Shown here one piece after another: positions 1-5,275 of a stretch of 5,275 bases of DNA; position 1 is the first letter of the stretch; each line of letters opens with the position of its first letter. The translations under genes were made by a program, and so were the position numbers. The DNA lies in contig CALVMF010000078.1 of the NCBI GenBank assembly GCA_944342125.1, positions 1 to 5,275 on the forward strand. The letters run 5' to 3'. This stretch comes from an uncultured Bacilli bacterium (lineage in GTDB: Bacteria; Bacillota_I; Bacilli_A; RFN20; CAG-826). The notes below the pieces were generated by a model, which was not told where the DNA came from, did not search any database, and worked only from the letters and a program-made list of their open reading frames with translations.

Positions 1-1308
1 TCTTTTAAAAAAGTTGAGCCAAACGTTAATATAACAGTTACTCAATATAGTGGTGATTATTCTTCACTTGCTCAAAATATTCTTGATGGATTTTCAGTTG
101 GTAATTATCCAGATCTTGCAATGGTTTATCCAGATGCTGTCGCTGATTTTATTAAGTACGCAAAATGCTACAACTTAGATCCTTATATTAATAACGCAAC
201 TTATGGATGGAGCGAAGAAGAACTTGCTGATATCGTACCAGCTTTCCTTGAAGAAGGAAAAGAATATATTATTCCAGGAACTTATTCCTTACCATTCTCT
301 AAATCAACTGAAGTTGTTTACTATAATAAGGATGTTATCTTAAGGGCATGGCCAGGAATCAACAATGGCAACCCAATTACAGAAAATTATTTAAATAACC
401 TTACTTGGGAAGAATTCTGGGGTGAATTATGTCCAGCTATTATGAAATATGTAGCTGAACATCCAGAAGAAGGCATTTTAGATACAACTCAACCTGATTA
501 TGCAATCATGGGTTATGATAGTGATGCTAACTTCTTCATTACTTTAGCTGAACAATATGGTTATGACTATACTAGCGTTGACCAAAATACTGGTAAAGGA
601 AGCGCTGATTTTGTTAATGATGGTATGAAAGGGTTAATTAAAGATCTTTCTACATATGCTAATAAACATTATATTCTTACTCAAAAATCAACTGGTAAGA
701 GAGCTAATGATTACTTTAAAACAAATCAAGTTTTATTCTCTGTTGGTTCAACTGCAGGAGCTACCTATCAAGTCGATACAGCTAACCCAATCGATATGGG
801 AATTATGAAACTTCCTCACGCTGAAGGAAAAGATGAAAAAGTTATTCTCCAAGGTCCTTCAATGGCGTTCTTAAGCCATCAAAAGAATGATGGAAAAATC
901 GATACTGATAGACAACTTGCTTCATGGCTATTCTATAAACACATGATTACTGGAAAAACAGAAAATGGTTATAATGCTGCTGAATGGTCATTCCAAACCA
1001 ACTATTTACCTGTTTTAAGATCAATTTATGAAAGCGATGATTATAAAGAAATCTATGATGAATCGCAATATTCTGAAAACTCAACTTATGAAATCGCTTG
1101 CTGTAGAATTGCTGAACTTGCTGCTGATTTAAATGACAGCTATTTCACTTCACCAGCTTTCCCAGGAAGTAACTCTTGTAGAGATGAAGTCGATACTTTA
1201 CTTGGAACTGCCGTCAAAGAAGGAACAAGTGGTGGTACATTAAGCGATTCAAGAATTAATGAATTATTTAATACTGCATTTACCAATGCTTCAAAGGATA
1301 TTAAATAA
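1..1308 (+). CDS. ABC transporter extracellular solute-binding protein, family 1 (5'-truncated by window edge)
   Basis: The reading frame is open from base 1 to a TAA at 1306-1308, giving 435 residues. The ATG at 121 is internal: the 40 upstream codons align with the downstream paralogue (F2 matches its F57), so roughly 55 N-terminal residues, including the expected lipoprotein signal, lie outside the window. The family captures a small solute, often a sugar or oligosaccharide, outside the cell and delivers it to an ABC permease. Family-like features are the early GDYSSLAQ and YPD segments, the P-G-T-Y-S-L-P-F stretch near residues 92-99, the YYNKDV strand/turn near 107-112, LTWEEFW near 135-140, and YLPVLRSIY near 335-343, the usual 'G-x-P-v-R' region of these proteins. 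Residues 172-181 (YDSDANFFIT) are shared exactly with the next gene. No permease or ATPase is in view. The substrate cannot be predicted. All Trp codons are TGG. Confidence 0.9.
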   Translation, partial: SFKKVEPNVNITVTQYSGDYSSLAQNILDGFSVGNYPDLAMVYPDAVADFIKYAKCYNLDPYINNATYGWSEEELADIVPAFLEEGKEYIIPGTYSLPFSKSTEVVYYNKDVILRAWPGINNGNPITENYLNNLTWEEFWGELCPAIMKYVAEHPEEGILDTTQPDYAIMGYDSDANFFITLAEQYGYDYTSVDQNTGKGSADFVNDGMKGLIKDLSTYANKHYILTQKSTGKRANDYFKTNQVLFSVGSTAGATYQVDTANPIDMGIMKLPHAEGKDEKVILQGPSMAFLSHQKNDGKIDTDRQLASWLFYKHMITGKTENGYNAAEWSFQTNYLPVLRSIYESDDYKEIYDESQYSENSTYEIACCRIAELAADLNDSYFTSPAFPGSNSCRDEVDTLLGTAVKEGTSGGTLSDSRINELFNTAFTNASKDIK

Positions 1309-1331
1309 TTTCTTATAAGAATTAGAATTCT
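1307..1331. promoter_or_regulatory. Overlapping palindromes in the 30-base gap between the two SBP genes
   Basis: Bases 1310-1321 form a perfect 12-base palindrome (TTCTTATAAGAA). With a single bulged T it extends to 1307-1323. Overlapping it, 1318-1331 holds AGAATT and AATTCT separated by two bases. This is the only inverted-repeat structure at a gene junction here. It could be an operator, a weak hairpin for mRNA processing, or chance in AT-rich DNA. There is no GC-rich stem and no following T-run, so it is not a typical rho-independent terminator. The TATAAG at 1316-1321 could pass for a -10 element, but I see no convincing -35. Confidence 0.3.
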
Positions 1332-1338
1332 CTAAATT

Positions 1339-2787
1339 ATGAAAAATATTAAATTTAAAGGAATTTTAGTTAGTGGTTTACTTTCTCTTGCAGCCCTTAC
1401 TGGCTGTGGAGAAGGCACTAACAATGTTGATGAAAGTAATGTCATTTCTTTTTGGCACACTTTTTCTAAATCAACTCAAACAATCATCGAAAGAAGAGCT
1501 ACTGAGTTTGAAAAATACATCAAAGAAAGAGATGGTGTCGATATTGAGATTAAACAAGACTCTCAAGGTGACTATGATGCTTTAGCTGATAAAATTATTA
1601 AGGGCTATGCAGTTGGAACAACTCCAACAATCACCGTTGCTTATCCTGATAATATCGCTTATTATTTTGGACTTGAAAGCAATCCAGGTGATTTTGTTGT
1701 TAAACTTGATGATTTCTTTACTGATGAAAAACTCGGCTTTGGTGCTGATGAATTTTTAAATCCAAATTCATTAGGTACTGATGATTTTGTCGCTTCATTT
1801 ATCGATGAAGGACGTCACTATAAATATGAAGGCACCTATTCAATGCCATTTATGAAGTCAAGTGAAATCATGCTGTATAACGCTGAAATTGTTGAAGATG
1901 TTTTATCTAAACTTGGTATTAGCGAAGGCTATGAGCGTTATATGGAAAACATCACTTGGGATGAATTAATGGAACTTTGCGAATATATCAAAGATCATGC
2001 GGATGATTATTTAGATACATCTGCAAATAAAGCTTATCCATTATATTATGATAGTGATGCTAATTTCTTCATTACCCAATGTTATCAAAGAGATATTCCA
2101 TATATTTCGATGAGTGAAGATGGAAAAGGAAGCATTGACTTTAATAATCCTAAAGCTGTTGAATTAATTAATGAATTCAAAGGACTTCATGATGACAAGA
2201 TTTTAACGACAAAAGGCGTTGAAAATAAATACGGAAGCGATTTCTTCAAATCTTTACAATGCGCTTTTACAGTTGGTTCAACTGGTGGTAGTGGATATAG
2301 TGACCCAGGTGTTAGTTTTGAAGTCGGAGTTTGTAAATTCCCTACCTATAAAGGAGTAAGTGAAGAGAGAGCAAAATATGTTTCTCAAGGTGTCACTTTA
2401 GCCTTGTTAAATAACCAAAAAGATACTGCCGAAGTTAACGATAAAAAAGTTAAATACGGCTGGGAATTTGTTAAATATTTATTAAATACTGAAAACAATA
2501 CCGATATTTGTTTATCAAGCCAAGGTTATGTTCCAGTTAGAGAATCTTGTTATGAAGATCCAATGTTTACTGAATTTATGGCTAACGAAGATGATTATAT
2601 GGTAAAAGTTTTCGATGCTGTCGTTAATGATATTAACGGAAATTATTATAATTTCCCTGTTTTTGAAGGAAGTGACCAAGCTAGAACCCAAGTTGAAGGC
2701 GCAGTTAAAAACACTCTTCTTGGAAATGGCACAGCTGCTTCAAATTTAGAAGTTGCTGAAGTTGAAACACTTAAGTTTGTTAAATAG
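1339..2787 (+). CDS. ABC transporter extracellular solute-binding lipoprotein, family 1
   Basis: This is a complete 482-residue protein from ATG to TAG, a usual length for the family. The start is supported by an immediate lipoprotein signal peptide: K2/K5/K7, a hydrophobic core at about residues 8-20, and lipobox L20-T21-G22-C23, with Cys23 the expected lipidated residue. The mature protein begins with a short Asn/Glu/Ser linker and then the first core strand, VISFWHTFS (35-43). Further landmarks are GDYDALADKI (77-86), EGTYSMPFMKSSEIMLYNAE (164-183), ITWDELMELCEYI (205-217), YDSDANFFIT (237-246), VGSTGGSGYS (312-321) and GYVPVRESCY (396-405). It aligns along its length with the preceding SBP, so the two are tandem paralogues. 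The role is to bind a solute outside the membrane and dock on an ABC importer that lies outside the window. Ligand unknown. No Shine-Dalgarno is seen upstream, and the next gene starts one base after its stop. Confidence 0.94.
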   Translation: MKNIKFKGILVSGLLSLAALTGCGEGTNNVDESNVISFWHTFSKSTQTIIERRATEFEKYIKERDGVDIEIKQDSQGDYDALADKIIKGYAVGTTPTITVAYPDNIAYYFGLESNPGDFVVKLDDFFTDEKLGFGADEFLNPNSLGTDDFVASFIDEGRHYKYEGTYSMPFMKSSEIMLYNAEIVEDVLSKLGISEGYERYMENITWDELMELCEYIKDHADDYLDTSANKAYPLYYDSDANFFITQCYQRDIPYISMSEDGKGSIDFNNPKAVELINEFKGLHDDKILTTKGVENKYGSDFFKSLQCAFTVGSTGGSGYSDPGVSFEVGVCKFPTYKGVSEERAKYVSQGVTLALLNNQKDTAEVNDKKVKYGWEFVKYLLNTENNTDICLSSQGYVPVRESCYEDPMFTEFMANEDDYMVKVFDAVVNDINGNYYNFPVFEGSDQARTQVEGAVKNTLLGNGTAASNLEVAEVETLKFVK

Positions 2788-2791
2788 TATG
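2785..2791 (+). promoter_or_regulatory. Stop/start junction TAG-T-ATG
   Basis: The SBP stop (2785-2787) is separated by one base from the nuclease ATG (2789-2791). The preceding 20 bases contain no GGAGG-like sequence. Termination-reinitiation by the same ribosome is the likely way this start is used, which would couple nuclease synthesis to that of the binding protein. The junction also decides the start: the in-frame TTG at 2753 lies inside the SBP gene and would bury the signal peptide behind 12 residues. Confidence 0.6.
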
Positions 2792-4234
2792 AATATTAGA
2801 TTTTTAAAATTTAGTGGCGTTTTTGCGTTGTCTTTTGTTTCTTTATCATCTCTTATTGGCTGTGGAGATGATGGAAGTGACTTTATTGACTATGCAATGA
2901 CTGACACCAATATTAGATTAAAAAATGATTATAAAAATGCTGATGGAAGCAATAAAGATTTCTTCACTCAAGGAATTGGAGAAGTAACTCCTGTTTATTA
3001 TATCGATGGAGATACAACTCACTTTAGATTAAATGATTCGGATAACAAAACTTTAATTAAAGCTCGTTATTATGGAGTTGACACTCCTGAATCAACTGGT
3101 GCGGTTGAACCTTATGGAAAAGCAGCTGCTGAATACACCAAAAGCAAAATTCAAAATGCTTATGAAAATGGAACAGTTGTCATCTCTTCTTTAAACTTAA
3201 CAAGTGATGCTGCTCCTTCCGTTGATTCAAATGGTAGATATCTTTGTATGGTTTGGATTAATGAAACCACCAAAGATGCTCCATATGATGAACTATATTT
3301 ACTTAATTTGATGCTCGTTCAAAATGGTTATAGTCAAGTTAAAAATCTTGATGACTTTCCAGAATTTAAAGACACTTTTACAAGCGCTGAAATGCAAGCT
3401 AGAGATCATAAATTAGTTATGTTTTCAGGTGAAGATGATCCAAATTATAACTATGGAGATTATCAAGTAGTTTCTTTACTTGATATTAAAAACGAAGTTG
3501 TTGAAACTTTAAAAGATAAGAATCATGTAAATAAATATGAAAATGCACGTATCCGTGTTAGAGGTACGGTTGCTGGATATACAAATAACATTCTCTATTT
3601 GGAGCAAGCTTTTGAAAACGAAGATACTGGTGAAATTGAATATGCTGGTATTAATATTTTTACTGGTATGCAACCTATTCCATCAAAATATACTAAGATT
3701 AATACTTTCTTAGAGCTTTCTGGCTTAGCTTTAACTAGTGAAAACTTTGGCTTCCAAATGACTGATGTTTATAGTTGGCCAGTAAGAAGTGGAACTGATG
3801 AAAATGATACTGTAATTATTAATTCAGCTGATGAAATTCCAGAAGAATATAAGATTGATGCTCGAGTTGTCGATGCTTTTGATTTAGATTCAGAAAATAA
3901 TGAGAATCATTTTGACTATTTATTTAACTGGGTTGAACTTGAACAAGATATCTATATTTATGACGGATACGATTCAAACAACACTCCAAAAGAAGTAACT
4001 CTTTATGGTAAGGTTGGTGGAGAAAACGGAAGAGAAATTCCTGTTAATATCTACGTTCCATTCTTGTACACTCCAGATGAAGATAACAAACTAGATAAAT
4101 ATACTACTTATAAAGAATATCTTGGACAAACCTTTAGAGTTAGTGGTATTTATAGCTTCCATAATAGAACTGATGGAACAACTGATTATCAAATCGTTTT
4201 AAGAGATAGTAGCGATTTAGTAAGAATTATCTAA
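2789..4234 (+). CDS. Surface lipoprotein with thermonuclease (SNase-type) domain and C-terminal OB-like region
   Basis: This is a complete 481-residue protein. ATG 2789 is chosen because it gives a short basic N-terminus (R4, K7), a hydrophobic core and lipobox L22-I23-G24-C25, predicting a membrane-anchored extracellular protein. Residues 63-212 match staphylococcal nuclease, a Ca2+-dependent phosphodiesterase that cuts DNA and RNA. Visible motifs are YIDGDTT (D73, D75, T76), R93 five residues before D98-T99-P100-E101, PYGKAAAEYT (108-117), and NGRYLCMVW with R150. These correspond to D19/D21, R35, D40/T41/E43 and R87 of the staphylococcal enzyme, so activity is expected. Residues 252-330 (RIRVRGTVAGYTNNILYLEQ, then a hydrophobic strand near FLELSGLAL) and about 358-481 (VTLYGKVGG, FRVSGIYSF, YQIVLRDSS) look like two beta-barrel OB-type folds, as in large secreted nucleases such as Bacillus YhcR. 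That assignment is less sure. These could bind nucleic acid or act as spacers. The nuclease call is firm. Confidence 0.94.
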   Translation: MNIRFLKFSGVFALSFVSLSSLIGCGDDGSDFIDYAMTDTNIRLKNDYKNADGSNKDFFTQGIGEVTPVYYIDGDTTHFRLNDSDNKTLIKARYYGVDTPESTGAVEPYGKAAAEYTKSKIQNAYENGTVVISSLNLTSDAAPSVDSNGRYLCMVWINETTKDAPYDELYLLNLMLVQNGYSQVKNLDDFPEFKDTFTSAEMQARDHKLVMFSGEDDPNYNYGDYQVVSLLDIKNEVVETLKDKNHVNKYENARIRVRGTVAGYTNNILYLEQAFENEDTGEIEYAGINIFTGMQPIPSKYTKINTFLELSGLALTSENFGFQMTDVYSWPVRSGTDENDTVIINSADEIPEEYKIDARVVDAFDLDSENNENHFDYLFNWVELEQDIYIYDGYDSNNTPKEVTLYGKVGGENGREIPVNIYVPFLYTPDEDNKLDKYTTYKEYLGQTFRVSGIYSFHNRTDGTTDYQIVLRDSSDLVRII

Positions 4235-4239
4235 TTATG
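4232..4239 (+). promoter_or_regulatory. Stop/start junction TAA-TT-ATG
   Basis: The first nuclease ends at TAA 4232-4234 and the second begins at ATG 4237-4239, two bases later. No Shine-Dalgarno-like purine block lies at the usual distance. The spacing again suggests reinitiation, and it places both nucleases on one transcript. Confidence 0.55.
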
Positions 4240-5275
4240 AAGAGTAAAAAGTTAACTTTATTTGCTTTACCTTGTTTATTACTTGCTTCTTTTTCGCTTG
4301 CTTCTTGTAGCTGTGAAGAAAACAAAACTTTTAGTGTTTTCTTTAGCGAATTTTATCAAGGAAAAGATGCAAATGATGCAATGGTGGAACTTGGTTCAAC
4401 TTCTAGTGCAGAATATCCTTTAGAAGGTTTAAAAGTTAACTTTTATAGTGGGCAAGAAATCACTCATTCTTATACTTTTAATGAAAATGATGTTATTTCT
4501 AAAGATGCTCCAATTATCTTCGCTAATAAAGATGCAAGTGTCGATTTATTATCAACAGATTATATAGCTCTTGATGATAACTATCTTTATGGAAGTTATT
4601 ATGTTGAGCTAGTTGATTCTAATGATAAAGTCATTGATTGTTTAGGCTATAAAGGTTTTGATATTGAATTTGTCAACAATCAAAGCCTTGTTCGCCTTGA
4701 AGAAAAAATGACGCCAAATGGAAAATACGATCCTTTAAATTACGTAGCAGTAAGAAGTGGAATTACGAGCTATCTAGGAAATATTAATGCTCCAATTAGT
4801 TTAGAAGAATTAATGAGTGGACCTAGATTAGATGAAACTTTATATGGTAATAGTCCATTTTTTGAAAATAGAGACGGGAAAGGTGGCTATATAAATGTAA
4901 CCATTCAAACTTTAGGTGATGGAGATACAACTTATTTTTATTATCCTGAAGATAGTGGCTTAAATAATTCCGATAGAGTTCGTTATTTGATGATTGATAC
5001 TCCTGAAGTTGATCATGGACCAGGTGGAGTCGATGAAGAAGCGTGGGGAAATGAAGCAAAAAGGGTTAACAACGAAAAATTAACAAATGCTAAAGGAATA
5101 ATTCTTCAATCAAATAAAGATTTTACACTTTATGAAACTTTTGGGCGAATTTTAGGTTATGTATGGTATACAAATCAAGATCCTAACGATATTAGCTCAT
5201 ATCGCTTATTAAATTTTGAAATGGTTTTAGATGGACTTGCTGAATTTGCTGAAAGCGATAAATACGAAACGATGT
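4237..5275 (+). CDS. Surface lipoprotein with lamin-tail-like domain and thermonuclease (SNase-type) domain (3'-truncated by window edge)
   Basis: The frame is open from ATG 4237 to the window end, giving 346 residues with no stop. The N-terminus is a lipoprotein signal: K2/K4/K5, a Leu/Ala-rich core and lipobox L21-A22-S23-C24, with a second Cys at 26. Residues about 32-172 resemble a lamin-tail domain (LTD): FFSEFYQGKDANDAMVEL (35-52), YPLEGLKVNFYSG (60-72), VIDCLGYKG (132-140), then QSLVRLEE (149-156) and YDPLNYV (164-170), the usual 'sLvR ... DPseW' ending. In bacteria LTDs accompany secreted nucleases and hydrolases and may bind DNA or the envelope. Residues about 219 onward are an SNase domain: D228-G-D230-T231, R249 five before D254-T255-P256-E257, and FGRILGYVW with R304. 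All aligned catalytic residues are present. The last helices of the domain, and anything after them, are beyond the window. The domain is paralogous to that of the preceding gene, with a different accessory module. Confidence 0.9.
   Translation, partial: MKSKKLTLFALPCLLLASFSLASCSCEENKTFSVFFSEFYQGKDANDAMVELGSTSSAEYPLEGLKVNFYSGQEITHSYTFNENDVISKDAPIIFANKDASVDLLSTDYIALDDNYLYGSYYVELVDSNDKVIDCLGYKGFDIEFVNNQSLVRLEEKMTPNGKYDPLNYVAVRSGITSYLGNINAPISLEELMSGPRLDETLYGNSPFFENRDGKGGYINVTIQTLGDGDTTYFYYPEDSGLNNSDRVRYLMIDTPEVDHGPGGVDEEAWGNEAKRVNNEKLTNAKGIILQSNKDFTLYETFGRILGYVWYTNQDPNDISSYRLLNFEMVLDGLAEFAESDKYETM

Noticed and set aside
121..1308. ATG at 121 as the true start of the first gene
   Set aside because: The frame is open back to base 1 and those 40 codons align with the paralogue downstream. 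A start at 121 would remove the signal peptide and the first core strand.
1311..1321. TATAAG as a -10 promoter element for the second SBP gene
   Set aside because: No -35-like hexamer stands at the expected distance upstream, and such hexamers are common in DNA this AT-rich.
1307..1331. Rho-independent terminator after the first SBP gene
   Set aside because: The stems are short and AT-rich with almost no loop, and no T-run follows.
1373..1585. 70-codon open frame on + strand inside the second SBP gene
   Set aside because: It is a shadow in another frame of a well-supported gene, with Leu/Lys-rich low-complexity content and no recognisable domain.
2753..4234. TTG at 2753 as start of the first nuclease gene
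   Set aside because: It overlaps the SBP gene and adds 12 residues ahead of a textbook lipoprotein signal. ATG 2789 gives the right signal length and lies one base after the SBP stop.
4823..5059. 78-codon open frame on the - strand opposite the second nuclease
   Set aside because: It is antisense to a conserved LTD-SNase coding region. The His/Leu/Tyr-rich translation is typical of a shadow frame in AT-rich DNA.
2789..5275. The nuclease pair as an anti-phage defence system
   Set aside because: Both proteins carry lipoprotein signals and so act outside the membrane, and they are non-specific SNase-type enzymes. No sensor, methylase, helicase or CRISPR element is present.

Overview
The window is an AT-rich stretch, all on the + strand, from what looks like a low-GC Gram-positive bacterium: Bacilli in the broad sense, possibly the Mollicutes-related gut or environmental lineages such as RF39, Izemoplasmatales or Erysipelotrichales. 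The basis is base composition, AT-ending codons and a surface made of lipoproteins. Trp is written TGG throughout and no in-frame TGA appears, so the standard bacterial code fits and the UGA=Trp code of Mycoplasma is not indicated. The lineage is an inference only.

Layout. Positions 1-1308 hold the 3' part of an ABC-transporter family 1 extracellular solute-binding protein (SBP) whose start lies before the window. After a 30-base gap containing two overlapping palindromes, 1339-2787 encodes a complete, paralogous SBP lipoprotein. One base later, 2789-4234 encodes a complete lipoprotein with a staphylococcal-nuclease-type (TNase/SNase) domain and a C-terminal region that looks like OB folds. 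Two bases later, 4237 opens a second TNase lipoprotein, with an apparent N-terminal lamin-tail domain, which runs off the window at 5275. No stretch over 30 bases lacks a gene, and no rho-independent terminator is visible between the genes.

How they may work together. The order is SBP-SBP-nuclease-nuclease, with 30-, 1- and 2-base gaps. The last three proteins carry clear lipoprotein signal peptides, and the first very probably did. All are expected on the outer face of the membrane. Both nucleases keep every catalytic residue I can align to staphylococcal nuclease. The simplest reading is a surface unit in which anchored nucleases cut extracellular DNA/RNA and ABC importers take up a soluble product (sugar, nucleoside, nucleotide or other). 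The substrate of the binding proteins cannot be read from sequence, so this link is inference. None of the three visible starts has a recognisable Shine-Dalgarno sequence. The two tight junctions suggest translational coupling.
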